The notes under the pieces: model-generated
What the model was told of the DNA's origin: nothing
The model's database searches: none
Seen by the model: only the letters and a program-made list of their open reading frames with translations
Origin: Swingsia samuiensis
GTDB lineage: Bacteria; Pseudomonadota; Alphaproteobacteria; Acetobacterales; Acetobacteraceae
Assembly: GCF_006542355.1 (NCBI RefSeq)
Contig: NZ_CP038141.1
Coordinates: forward strand, 2,099,215 to 2,163,214
Direction of reading: 5' to 3'
Length of the DNA stretch: 64,000 nucleotides
Shown here: positions 1-8,133 of the stretch, one piece after another
Position numbering within the stretch: the stretch's first letter is position 1
Layout of the letters: every line of letters begins with the position of its first letter
Translations under genes and position numbers: made by a program

Positions 1-15
1 CCACAAATGGCGTAA

Positions 16-31
16 TGGTTCAATTGAACCA
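16..31. repeat. Perfect 16-bp palindrome
   Basis: The sequence TGGTTCAATTGAACCA is its own reverse complement. It lies about 25 bases beyond the end of the o-spanin remnant (minus-strand reading). It is not followed by a clear T-run on either strand, so it is not an obvious terminator. It could be an operator or a remnant of the degraded phage segment. Bases 1-54 hold no supported gene. Confidence 0.4.
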
Positions 32-54
32 CTAAAAGATTTTTACCTGACTTT

Positions 55-259
55 TTAGTTCTTCCTACAAGCCCGCACCTGATTGCATAGTCCCACATAA
101 TCCCCCAGCCACCGAATAGTCTCTGGCTGTGGAGATTTCTGAATCTCGGATGCAAGCTTTGCCTGATCGACTTTGGTATAATGCCCAGCACACGGGACAC
201 AGCACATATTGCACCGATGTGCAGCTGGTGAAAACAAGGGCGAGAATAATCCACTTCAT
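55..259 (-). pseudogene. Frameshifted phage o-spanin (Rz1-like) lipoprotein remnant
   Basis: On the minus strand an ATG at 259 opens a short lipoprotein-like start (MKWIILALVFTSC), with a hydrophobic stretch and a lipobox-like Cys at residue 13. That frame soon loses sense. The adjacent minus-strand frame then reads HYTKVDQAKLASEIQKSP and ends ...LCNQVRACRKN at 55. This resembles the C-terminal part of Rz1-like outer-membrane spanins of alphaproteobacterial phages, which have a short periplasmic chain with an LAxEI motif and a terminal RACR. The two halves join if one frameshift is assumed at about 180-215. The start codon overlaps the stop of the upstream i-spanin-like remnant (ATGA arrangement), as is usual for spanin pairs. 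The family call is from pattern memory. The frameshift is seen directly. Confidence 0.5.
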
Positions 260-498
260 GCGTTCACATCCTTTAGACGTGTTAAAAGGGCATCTTCTGT
301 CGCGGGTTTATCTGCCTAGGCCTGCGCTTTCTGCGTCATGACGTTGGCGACTTGTGCTTGCTGGCGGGATGATGCAACGGAGGCTTTGTTCTTTCCTGCG
401 CGATACGAAAACGTCACCAAAAAGAGCACAACACCGAGAGCGCAAAGAGGTTCTTCGGCGAGATGAGCATAGCCCGTGACAGCCCCCCAAATGTTAAT
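256..498 (-). pseudogene. Truncated, nonsense-interrupted phage i-spanin (Rz/LysB-like) remnant
   Basis: The minus strand encodes an N-terminal hydrophobic segment (LCALGVVLFLVTFSYRAG), then a Gln/Ala-rich helical part (SSRQQAQVANVMTQKAQA). An in-frame TAG at 316-318 follows, and the frame continues as ADKPATEDALLTRLKDVNA to a TGA at 256-258. A TM helix, a coiled Q/A-rich arm and a terminal LLxRL motif are typical of Rz-like inner-membrane spanins. No start codon is visible: the coding sense fades into AT-rich DNA near 498-510, so the N-terminus appears truncated. The segment is visibly richer in G+C than the flanking intergenic DNA. I infer a decayed prophage lysis module with its companion at 55-259. 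Confidence 0.5.
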
Positions 499-656
499 GT
501 GACAAATCCAAAAAAAAAATGGAAATTCAAAATAGCTATTTAATATTTAATAACACATATATTTGATTGATTTTTAATAATTATCACAAAGAAATTCGTT
601 GAACATTTTATAAATAAAACTCCTAATCCCGCAATATACATACGGAGAGTATTTAA

Positions 657-2300
657 ATGAAACGCTTCCTTAACAGCCGTGAGACATTAGTAACAGAATC
701 ACTTGATGGTTTTTTACGTTCTCCTGCTGGTAAAAATCTTTATCGCCTTGATGGATATCCTGACATACGCGTTATTTTAAGAAGCGATTGGGACAAAAAA
801 ACAGGAAAAGTTGCCATTCTTTCAGGGGGCGGGTCTGGTCATGAACCAGCCCATGCCGGCTTTGTTGGCGAAGGGATGTTAACAGGCGCAATTTGTGGAG
901 CGTTGTTTGCCTCACCTGGCATAGATGCCATTTTATCAGCCATTCTAGCGGTTACGGGGGATGCAGGCTGTTTACTTATCATAAAAAACTATACTGGAGA
1001 TCGATTGAATTTTAACCTCGCCGCAGAGCAAGCACGTGGCATGGGATTAAAAGTCGAAACCATCCTTATCGGCGATGATATTGCTCTTGGTGAACGCAAG
1101 CATGCTCGTGCCCTTGCGGGTACTGTATTTATGCATAAGGTTGCCGGCTATCTTTCCGAAGAAGGCAAAGATCTCAAAACTATTTCTAATTCGTTAAAAA
1201 AAGCCTCTGAAAAAGTTTACTCAATTGGGTTAGCCTTAAGTGATAGCTATGCGTATGAAGATAATTTCAAAACACGCCTTGATGATAAAAGTGCAGAACT
1301 TGGTTTAGGTATTCATAGTGAACCTGGCGCTGAAACCATCCCTATGGCCACAGCCGATAAACTGATGAAAAAAGCGGCTGATGCTTTGGAAAGTAAGCTA
1401 CCCTCTGGGAAACATAATTATGCACTAATGTTAAATAATCTTGGCACTGTTCCAATAATTGAAGCAACATTGCTCTTGGAATCTTTTGCAAAAACATCAT
1501 TATCAAAGCAGATAAGGCTTGTAACCGGTCCCGCTCATTTTCTAACCTCTTTAGATATGAATGGTTTTTCTCTTTCTGTTATTCATCTTGATAAAGAGAT
1601 AGAAACTGCTTTGCTTGCGCCAGCAGCTCCACTTGCATGGAATGGTTTTAGTTCATGGAAAAATATTACCATTAAAGCAGCGCCTAAACTTCCAGAAGTT
1701 TTTATAGAGCCACCATCTAAAAACCCTGAATTAAGGAAAATGATAGAGCGTGGTATCGCAGCGCTAAAAGAGAATGAAAACTCATTAAATCTTATTGACG
1801 CAAAAGTTGGGGACGGGGATGCAGGATCAACCTTTGCAGACACAGCACGTATTCTTGAGCAAGAATTAGATCATCTCCCTCTTAAAGAACCCAAAGCGCT
1901 AATCCAAACTGTAGGGCGACTATTATCACGCCATTCAGGAGGATCAAGCGGTGCTTTGTTATCTATTTTATTCTCGGTAGCAGGAAATAGTGAAAAGAAA
2001 AAATGGCAAGATGCTCTTATGGAAGGCGTCGGCGCTATGCAGGAATATGGGGGAGCAAGTCTCGGCGACAGAACAATGCTTGATGCTATTATTCCAGCTA
2101 TTACAGCCTTAAAAGAAGGGAAGTCTTTATCTGATGCTACCCAAGCAGCGCGTGCAGGGGCAGATGCTACAGCTAAAATGAAAAAAGCCTCTGCTGGTCG
2201 GTCTTCATATGTTCCAGAAAGTCATCTGAAAAATATACCAGACCCTGGGGCAGAAGCTATTGCTCTTTTATGTGAAGCCATAACCTCAAAGGGTATTTGA
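657..2300 (+). CDS. dhaK: ATP-dependent dihydroxyacetone kinase (fused DhaK-DhaL)
   Basis: Single-chain kinase that phosphorylates dihydroxyacetone (or glyceraldehyde) to feed triose phosphates into central metabolism in the cytoplasm. The N-terminal DhaK domain (about 1-330) carries the glycine-rich GGGSGHEPAHAGFVGEGM motif near residues 57-74, and His220 (GLGIHSEPG) at the position that binds the substrate carbonyl covalently. The C-terminal DhaL domain (about 355-547) carries the Mg-ATP Asp cluster D381/D386/D388 (DAKVGDGDAGST). The length of 547 aa fits one-piece ATP-dependent enzymes rather than the three-part PTS-linked type, and no DhaM is present. The start is set by a CGGAGAG ribosome-binding site just upstream. 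The 5' region (about 499-656) is very AT-rich and probably holds the promoter. Xylulokinase lies nearby, but tRNA-Val and an amidohydrolase separate the two. Confidence 0.93.
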   Translation: MKRFLNSRETLVTESLDGFLRSPAGKNLYRLDGYPDIRVILRSDWDKKTGKVAILSGGGSGHEPAHAGFVGEGMLTGAICGALFASPGIDAILSAILAVTGDAGCLLIIKNYTGDRLNFNLAAEQARGMGLKVETILIGDDIALGERKHARALAGTVFMHKVAGYLSEEGKDLKTISNSLKKASEKVYSIGLALSDSYAYEDNFKTRLDDKSAELGLGIHSEPGAETIPMATADKLMKKAADALESKLPSGKHNYALMLNNLGTVPIIEATLLLESFAKTSLSKQIRLVTGPAHFLTSLDMNGFSLSVIHLDKEIETALLAPAAPLAWNGFSSWKNITIKAAPKLPEVFIEPPSKNPELRKMIERGIAALKENENSLNLIDAKVGDGDAGSTFADTARILEQELDHLPLKEPKALIQTVGRLLSRHSGGSSGALLSILFSVAGNSEKKKWQDALMEGVGAMQEYGGASLGDRTMLDAIIPAITALKEGKSLSDATQAARAGADATAKMKKASAGRSSYVPESHLKNIPDPGAEAIALLCEAITSKGI

Positions 2301-2310
2301 TCAGATTGAG

Positions 2311-2385
2311 TGGTGGGCGCAACAGGGATTGAACCTGTGACCCCTACCATGTCAAGGTAGTGCTCTACCGCTGAGCTATGCGCCC
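2311..2385 (-). tRNA. tRNA-Val (anticodon GAC)
   Basis: The reverse complement folds into a complete cloverleaf. The acceptor stem is GGGCGCA/TGCGCCC, the D-arm has AGCTCAGCGGTAGAGC, the anticodon stem is CTACC/GGTAG around TTGACAT with anticodon GAC (reads GUC), and the T-loop is TTCAATC in an ACAGG/CCTGT stem. CCA is encoded at 2311-2313. It lies convergent to dhaK, 10 bases after its stop. No good terminator is visible downstream of the tRNA. Confidence 0.96.
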
Positions 2386-2458
2386 TCAACCTGATGAAAG
2401 GGGTTTTATCTTTGTCTCATGGGGATGACAACCCCTAAAAATAAAATTTATATGTCTT

Positions 2459-3292
2459 ATGACATTTTTTTTTCCAAGCCCTTCTGTTTATGTTCGGTAT
2501 CCTTCTCAAAGGAGGGTGCCTTTAATTATATCGTCGCCACATTCTGGAAGAATATATTTCTCTGATTTTGTTGAGAATTCTCGCGTATCCTTCGGCGATT
2601 TACAACGCGTAGAAGACCGATATATTGATCTTTTTTTTGATGAAGAGTCCTCTTATGGAGCGACTTTTTTAAGTACTGATTTTCCTCGAAGCTGGTGTGA
2701 TGTTAACCGAGATTATCGAGAGCTCGACCCTAACATGTTTCGTCCAGCATTGGATTATGAAGATATTCTTATATCCGAAAAAGTAAAAAATGGCTTTGGA
2801 GTTATTCCCCGCTGTATATCTCAAGGGAAGTCAATCTACACTCATTGTTTACCACAAGATGAAATTAATTTCCGTCTAAGTATAGGTTGGTTTCCATATC
2901 ATGAAAGACTAAATAATCTTATTCGTCAGTTATACAATACATTTGGAAAGGTTTTTATAATAGACTTTCATTCTATGCCGCCTCTGCTTTTTAATAAAAA
3001 GACTGATTTTGTTTTAGGGAATAACCATGGCAAATCATGCTCTTCAGACTTTGTGTCTTTCATAGAAAATTTTTTATTGAAAAATAAATATCAAGTTAAA
3101 ATAAACACCCCGTATTCAGGTGGGTATATAACCAAAAAATATGGCAATCCTGATAATAATATTCATGTTATTCAAATTGAAATTGATCGCTCTCTCTATA
3201 TCAATCTATCCACATTGAAATTATCATCTAATTTTATATTTTTAAAAAAACAAATCAATAATTTAATTAAGGAAATAGTTGATTTTATATAA
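2459..3292 (+). CDS. N-formylglutamate amidohydrolase family protein
   Basis: 277-residue protein of the N-formylglutamate amidohydrolase family (Pfam FGase). This zinc-hydrolase fold cleaves formylglutamate in histidine degradation and acts on related N-acyl substrates elsewhere. Motifs seen are ISSPHSGRIY near residue 24, VEDRYIDLFFDE near 51, WCDVNRDYRELDPNMFRP near 78, and IIDFHSMPP near 170, which supplies likely metal ligands. The C-terminal third is visibly AT-rich and lysine/asparagine-rich. No hut genes surround it, so the substrate is unknown and I assign no symbol. The gene stands alone between tRNA-Val and xylB. The ribosome-binding site is weak, so the exact start is uncertain. 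Confidence 0.82.
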   Translation: MTFFFPSPSVYVRYPSQRRVPLIISSPHSGRIYFSDFVENSRVSFGDLQRVEDRYIDLFFDEESSYGATFLSTDFPRSWCDVNRDYRELDPNMFRPALDYEDILISEKVKNGFGVIPRCISQGKSIYTHCLPQDEINFRLSIGWFPYHERLNNLIRQLYNTFGKVFIIDFHSMPPLLFNKKTDFVLGNNHGKSCSSDFVSFIENFLLKNKYQVKINTPYSGGYITKKYGNPDNNIHVIQIEIDRSLYINLSTLKLSSNFIFLKKQINNLIKEIVDFI

Positions 3293-3366
3293 CAATATAT
3301 AATCACATTTATTTGTGTTTTAAATAATTAATCATCTGTTATTGAGAAAGGAAATTTTTATAGAGA

Positions 3367-4842
3367 ATGTGTATGTTTATTGGTATTGATTTAGGAACTT
3401 CTGGTATCAAAGTATTATTGGTTGATGGCAATCAGCAAGAAGTTGCCTCCCATACAGAAAGCCTTACCGTTCAACGCCCTCATTTAGGGTGGAGCGAACA
3501 AGACCCAGAAGCATGGTGGAAAGCAACCTGCCGTGCACTTGATTCTTTAAAAGAACAAGCCCCAGAAGCCTTATCAGAAGTACAAGGTATTGGTCTATCA
3601 GGGCAACAACACGGCGCTGTCCTTCTTGGAGAGAATGGAAAAATCCTTAGACCGTGCATTTTATGGAATGACACACGGTCTGAAAAAGAATGTAAGATTT
3701 TCGAAAAACGCTTTCCTCAAAGCCGAGAGGTTACTGGTAATTTGGCAATGCCTGGTTTTACGGCACCTAAATTAATTTGGGTAGAAAACCATGAACCAGA
3801 TATTTTTAAAGAAACCCAACATGTTTTACTTCCAAAAGCTTGGCTCCGTTATAAAATGACAGGCGAAATGTTGGAAGATATGTCTGATGCTTCTGGGTCT
3901 TTATGGCTTGATGTTGCACACCGTAAATGGTCTCTAGAGGCATTGAAGGCTACTCATCTATCTGAGGACAATATGCCTAAACTCTGCGAGGGCACAGAGC
4001 CAGCGGGTACGCTAAAAGATGAATTTGTGCAGCGATGGGGCTTTAAAAAAGCTCCTATCTTTGCAGGCAGTGCAGGGGACAATGCTGCAGGGGCTGTCGG
4101 GCTAGGGGCGACTCATCCGGGAGATGCTTTTATTTCTTTAGGAACTTCTGGGGTTATCTGGATAACAACGGAGGAGTTTAGAGCCAAGCATGAAGCTGCC
4201 ATTCATTCTTTCTGTCATGCCATTCCACAAACATGGAACCAAATGGGAGTAACCCTGTCAGCAGCCTCGTCATTTGCATGGTGGTCACGTGTCACGGGTT
4301 TGAAGGAAAAAGAACTTCTGGATGAACTACCAGAAAAACCTGTTTCTCCTTCTCATATTTTCTTTGCACCTTACCTTTCAGGAGAGAGAACTCCCTATAA
4401 TGATGGAGACATAAGAGGCGCCTTTGTTGGCCTTTCTCACGACACAACACGCGCAGAAATGACTCAAGCAGTCCTAGAAGGCGTTGCTTTTTCTTTTCGT
4501 GACGGATTAGAAGCGTTACGAGCATCAGGATCAATTATTGAAGAAGCAAACGTTATCGGTGGTGGCTCAAAAAGTCCTTTCTGGGTTTCTGTTTTAGCCT
4601 CTATTTTAGGAATAAAGTTATACGGCTTAGCCCACGGAGAGCATGGAGGAGCCTTTGGCGCAGCGCGCTTAGCTCGAATAGCGGTTACGAAAGAAGACGT
4701 AGAAAAAGTTTGTACGTACCCAGAACGTATTTCCATGACAGAGCCCGATATAGAACTCCAAAAGCAGTATGAAAAATTATATAAATCTTACAGAAAAATA
4801 TATCCGGCTCTACATTCACTTCACTTAGAAAACAGAGATTAA
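3367..4842 (+). CDS. xylB: Xylulokinase
   Basis: FGGY-family sugar kinase of 491 residues that phosphorylates D-xylulose to xylulose 5-phosphate, the entry to the pentose phosphate/phosphoketolase route. It opens with the phosphate-1 motif (FIGIDLGTSGIKVLLVDG). The substrate motif GLSGQQHGAVLL lies near residue 79, the catalytic Asp is in GSAGDNAAGAVGLG, the adenosine motif is ISLGTSGVIW, and the C-terminal ATP motif is NVIGGGSKSPFW. The start at 3367 (MCMFIG) follows an AAAGGAAA-like ribosome-binding site; an in-frame ATG six bases later is an alternative. No xylose isomerase or transporter is adjacent, so its xylulose is probably supplied by polyol oxidation (inference). Its stop lies one base from the stop of the convergent glycosyltransferase. 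Confidence 0.93.
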   Translation: MCMFIGIDLGTSGIKVLLVDGNQQEVASHTESLTVQRPHLGWSEQDPEAWWKATCRALDSLKEQAPEALSEVQGIGLSGQQHGAVLLGENGKILRPCILWNDTRSEKECKIFEKRFPQSREVTGNLAMPGFTAPKLIWVENHEPDIFKETQHVLLPKAWLRYKMTGEMLEDMSDASGSLWLDVAHRKWSLEALKATHLSEDNMPKLCEGTEPAGTLKDEFVQRWGFKKAPIFAGSAGDNAAGAVGLGATHPGDAFISLGTSGVIWITTEEFRAKHEAAIHSFCHAIPQTWNQMGVTLSAASSFAWWSRVTGLKEKELLDELPEKPVSPSHIFFAPYLSGERTPYNDGDIRGAFVGLSHDTTRAEMTQAVLEGVAFSFRDGLEALRASGSIIEEANVIGGGSKSPFWVSVLASILGIKLYGLAHGEHGGAFGAARLARIAVTKEDVEKVCTYPERISMTEPDIELQKQYEKLYKSYRKIYPALHSLHLENRD

Positions 4843-4843
4843 C

Positions 4844-5977
4844 CTAATGATTCCTAATAATATTCTGCATTTCTTCTTTAAATTCTAATAATGACTGGTT
4901 ATTACTTCGCCAAGGAGAACGATAGGCTGATTCACTTTTAATCGCTTCAAAAATAGCACCATTTTTATCTATTTCTTCTTGAGAAGAGTACGAAGTCGAT
5001 TCCAGAATTTCCAGACTGTCATTAGCCCCCAATAAGAAAAATATATTTTCCTTATTGGGGTTTTTATACCCTCCAAACCCTAACTTGATTAAACGATCAG
5101 TGTGTTCGACATGTTCATGGCCATATTTCCCAAACCGTGGGTCAAAGTAGCCAACATAAGATATTGCTTCTGATAAAAAAGCAGAACATTGCGCAGTGAC
5201 GACACTGATTTCCCAAGGGGACCGCCAAGTACCGTCTCCTCTTATGAACCCATTAAACCAAGGGGGGGCGAAATTTGAATGGCCATACAAGAGGGAAGAT
5301 ACAATCCAAGGAATTTCCCAATCTTTCCTTATGGGATAAGTATCATCTTCCAGAATAATAATAACATCACAATTCATAATGTCTTTTAAATAAAAAAGAG
5401 CACGGTTCTTATTATGAGAAATACCTTTATTCTTACACGATATAAAAGAAATTCCTTTTTGTGTAGATAAAAACTCTTTAGATCCGTCATCTGATCCATC
5501 ATCAGCAACGAATATTTCATGATTTTTATCAGTAAAATCAATTAAATTGCTAAATTTTCTCTTTAGTATTTCAACTCTATTATAAGTAATAAATCCAATT
5601 CCAACTTTCAATTCACCTATTTTTTTCTTAGATGCCTCTGTTGAGACGAAATATTTATTTGTTATAAATATATAAAACACTTCATGTTTATGAACTATTT
5701 TTAGTTTCCCATGCAAAATTTCTTCGAAAGAATAGTTTTTAATCTTCTCTAAAGTAATTTCAAATCGAACATCATATAATTCATCACCATGAGCATTTTG
5801 AATATCAGAACTTGGCAACCCCCATTGATCTCTAGGTATTAAAATTTCTTCTCCAGATTTTGTAACAAAAAGCATTGATTCAGCGTGCTTTAATTTAAAG
5901 CACCATCCATGAATAATAAATTCATTTAAGTTATTAATAAAATCAACTCGATCTAAATAATAATTTTCCGTATCCAT
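4844..5977 (-). CDS. Family-2-type glycosyltransferase with an extra N-terminal domain
   Basis: 377 residues in two parts. Residues 1-115 form a probable beta-rich domain (RVDFINNLNEFIIHGWCFKL) of unknown role. Residues 122-377 form a GT-A glycosyltransferase fold starting KVGIGFITYNR, with DDGSDDGS at 159-166 for nucleotide-sugar binding and EDDT at 210-213 as the DxD-like metal site. The motif GKYGHEHVEHTDRLIKLGFGG follows in the acceptor half. No transmembrane segment is obvious, so it is probably cytosolic or membrane-associated. The donor and acceptor cannot be read from sequence. Codon use is strongly AT-biased compared with neighbours, and no other glycan genes flank it, which fits a transferred or orphan gene (inference). 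Confidence 0.8.
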   Translation of the reverse strand: MDTENYYLDRVDFINNLNEFIIHGWCFKLKHAESMLFVTKSGEEILIPRDQWGLPSSDIQNAHGDELYDVRFEITLEKIKNYSFEEILHGKLKIVHKHEVFYIFITNKYFVSTEASKKKIGELKVGIGFITYNRVEILKRKFSNLIDFTDKNHEIFVADDGSDDGSKEFLSTQKGISFISCKNKGISHNKNRALFYLKDIMNCDVIIILEDDTYPIRKDWEIPWIVSSLLYGHSNFAPPWFNGFIRGDGTWRSPWEISVVTAQCSAFLSEAISYVGYFDPRFGKYGHEHVEHTDRLIKLGFGGYKNPNKENIFFLLGANDSLEILESTSYSSQEEIDKNGAIFEAIKSESAYRSPWRSNNQSLLEFKEEMQNIIRNH

Positions 5978-6067
5978 TACGCTATAACCTCTGCTAAACT
6001 ACCTGAGCTATAAATACATTTTGTAGGACGCTTTCTAGCAAATCCAAATCTAAAAAGAAATTTTTAA

Positions 6068-6089
6068 AGGAGGTTTTATTAAACCTCCT
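6068..6089 (-). terminator. Rho-independent terminator of the repeat-protein gene
   Basis: Perfect 9-bp hairpin AGGAGGTTT/AAACCTCCT with a 4-base loop. Read on the minus strand it lies about 17 bases beyond the stop at 6106 and is followed by TTTAAAAATTT. Confidence 0.7.
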
Positions 6090-6105
6090 CGTCTTATTAC
6101 GAATA

Positions 6106-6501
6106 TCAATTACCGAGGTGATGCATTAAAAGATCAAACCCTGCCGTATTATTGCCAGGAGGAACACGTCCAACGAAATTACCTCGATTATCAGTAACTT
6201 CACCATCTTTTGTCACATGACCAATGGAATTATCAGTACTATCTGTAATATCACCATCAGGATTTACACAGCCTACATGGTTGCCATTATTATCAGAAAT
6301 ACGCCCTTCATCATTAATGGTATCTGAGTGGTTGCCTGCACTATCTACAGCCAGGCCATTTTCATTGATGTGTCCCACAACACTACCATCATGATCGGTA
6401 ATTTCATCTGTTCCAGCAAAGGCTGGAGTTTCTACAAATGAAGTTAAAGCCATCATAGAAAAAGCAGCTAAAATGAAACCTTTTCTCTTAAAGAAAAGCA
6501 T
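6106..6501 (-). CDS. Secreted protein made of five 17-residue repeats
   Basis: 131-residue protein that I cannot assign to a named family. Residues 1-29 are a classical Sec signal peptide (MLFFKRKGFILAAFSMM..., predicted cleavage after TPAFA). Five back-to-back repeats of exactly 17 residues then follow, with the pattern xxTDxxGNxVGxVxxDG. They begin EITDHDG, LAVDSAG, RISDNNG, DITDSTD and EVTDNRG, and a short tail ends LLMHHLGN. The regular GN..G / DG turns suggest a short beta-hairpin solenoid. A single Cys occurs in repeat 3. The acidic, Asp/Asn-rich composition could bind Ca2+ (inference). Translation is well supported: the start follows a strong AGGAGAG site, and the gene has its own terminator, so it is probably monocistronic. 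Confidence 0.8.
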   Translation of the reverse strand: MLFFKRKGFILAAFSMMALTSFVETPAFAGTDEITDHDGSVVGHINENGLAVDSAGNHSDTINDEGRISDNNGNHVGCVNPDGDITDSTDNSIGHVTKDGEVTDNRGNFVGRVPPGNNTAGFDLLMHHLGN

Positions 6502-6671
6502 TTTTCTCTCCTAATTCCTGCTCTAGGAACAGAGTTTATTTAGAATGCCACCTAAACGATAATTGTATAAAATAGTTTATTAATTTTATTTTATAATATC
6601 ACTCTGTATAATAATCTTTGGATTATCAGCCAATTCACTTCATAAAAATGTGCTCTCCATAAAATTTAGAG

Positions 6672-8117
6672 TTAAGCTGTTTGCCACCCATACCCTACAA
6701 TCGCAACTTTACGACCAAAAGGCGTTTCTTGCACAACGATGGCTTCGCGTTCTTCCAAATAGGCAAGTTGACGTTTTGCTCTGCCAAGAGAATGCGTGCC
6801 ATAGACTTCTGCTATTGCTTCATCCGATGGGCAAGGCTCTTGATCTAGAGCTGACCGTGCAATCAGTAAAAAAACACCTTGAAGATCTTCCGGGAGTTTC
6901 TGGGCAATTTTTTCTGCTTTTTGCCAATCTTCAGTTTCTAAACGTTCATACTCTAACCCTGCACGAATACTCGATATAAAACGCTGAAATTGTGCTAAAT
7001 CTAAGGAGTTCCGTGGAATCCCCTTAATGCGCGCTCGCATTTGAAAATCTTGATATAATGTTGCTAAAGGCTTGTAAGCTGCATCTTTCGTCTGACACAC
7101 TTCTTTAACCATATCCCAAATATCAGCAGGCTCTAGGCTGGTCTCTTCAGACGAAACATTGTGAACCTCTTCTTCAGTTTCACGCGTTGTTCCATAGGCA
7201 TCGAGTTGGGCTAAAAGATCTGGGGGAGGAGTTCGCATCTCACGACGTGGTCTAGGCGAGAGTTCCTGTATTGGTTCTAATATAATGTCACGTAAATCTT
7301 CTGATGGCACCGGTTCCAAAGGAAGCAAAATAGGACTAGTAGAATTACTGGATGTCTCTACAGTTCCAATCGAGACCATTTTAGGCCGCCGAGCTAAGGC
7401 CGGCCCAAGCGCCATAAATTGACCACGAGATAAATCCCTAAATGATTCCGCAGATCGACGCTCCATTCCTAAAAGATCTGCTGCTCGGCTCATATCAATA
7501 TCAAGAAACGTGCGTCCCATAAGAAAATTGGATGCTTCGGCTGCTACATTTTTAGCTAATTTTGCCAAACGCTGCGTCGCAATTACGCCGGCCATCCCTC
7601 GCTTTCGTCCACGACACATTAAATTTGTCATCGCACCTAGGGATAAGCGGCGTGCTTCATCAGAGGTATCTCCGCTTGCAATAGGGGCAAATAATTGTGC
7701 TTCATCCACAACAATCAAAACGGGGTACCAATGCGCACGAGGGGCTTCAAACATACCGTTTAAAAATGCACCACTTGCGCGTAACTGCATTTCTGCTTCA
7801 ACATGCTCAAGATTAAGCACAACAGAAGCTCTATGAGCCCGAACACGTTCTCCCGCAGCCCTTAAACTTGCTTCCGACTGATCTTCGACATCAATCACCA
7901 AATGTCCGTATCGATCTGCAAGAGTTGTAAAATCTCCTTCAGGATCAATAATAACTTGTTGAACAAGTGTCGCTGTTTGCTCAAGAAGTCTGCGTAAAAG
8001 ATGTGATTTACCTGACCCAGAGTTACCCTGCACAAGCAAACGCGTAGCAAGCAACTCGGGTAAATCAATGCAGGTGTCGGAGCCGTCACGGCCCTGTCCG
8101 AGAACAATGGAGGTCAT
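6672..8117 (-). CDS. HerA/FtsK-like P-loop ATPase (DUF87 type)
   Basis: 481-residue ATP-binding protein of the HerA/DUF87 type, related to DNA-pumping hexameric ATPases. Walker A is GNSGSGKS at residues 31-38, a VIIDPEGDF motif follows near 55, and Walker B is VLIVVDEAQLF at about 133-143. CRGRKRGMAGVIATQRLAKL serves as the sensor region near 165-185. The C-terminal part (about 290-481) is variable and helical, with a possible winged-helix end (YGTHSLGRAKRQLAYLEERE). It probably acts on DNA in the cytosol. It is the last gene of a minus-strand operon after the MFS and flavoprotein genes, 16 bases from the latter. No nuclease such as NurA lies beside it, so this is not an evident HerA-NurA defence or repair pair. 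Confidence 0.78.
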   Translation of the reverse strand: MTSIVLGQGRDGSDTCIDLPELLATRLLVQGNSGSGKSHLLRRLLEQTATLVQQVIIDPEGDFTTLADRYGHLVIDVEDQSEASLRAAGERVRAHRASVVLNLEHVEAEMQLRASGAFLNGMFEAPRAHWYPVLIVVDEAQLFAPIASGDTSDEARRLSLGAMTNLMCRGRKRGMAGVIATQRLAKLAKNVAAEASNFLMGRTFLDIDMSRAADLLGMERRSAESFRDLSRGQFMALGPALARRPKMVSIGTVETSSNSTSPILLPLEPVPSEDLRDIILEPIQELSPRPRREMRTPPPDLLAQLDAYGTTRETEEEVHNVSSEETSLEPADIWDMVKEVCQTKDAAYKPLATLYQDFQMRARIKGIPRNSLDLAQFQRFISSIRAGLEYERLETEDWQKAEKIAQKLPEDLQGVFLLIARSALDQEPCPSDEAIAEVYGTHSLGRAKRQLAYLEEREAIVVQETPFGRKVAIVGYGWQTA

Positions 8118-8133
8118 GGGAATAGCCGATAAC

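Noticed and set aside
129..341. Plus-strand 70-residue ORF at the left edge
   Set aside because: It runs antisense to the two spanin remnants, has no ribosome-binding site and no recognisable protein features.
6672..8117. HerA-type anti-phage defence system
   Set aside because: No SIR2, NurA or other nuclease partner flanks the ATPase; its operon partners are a flavoprotein and a transporter.
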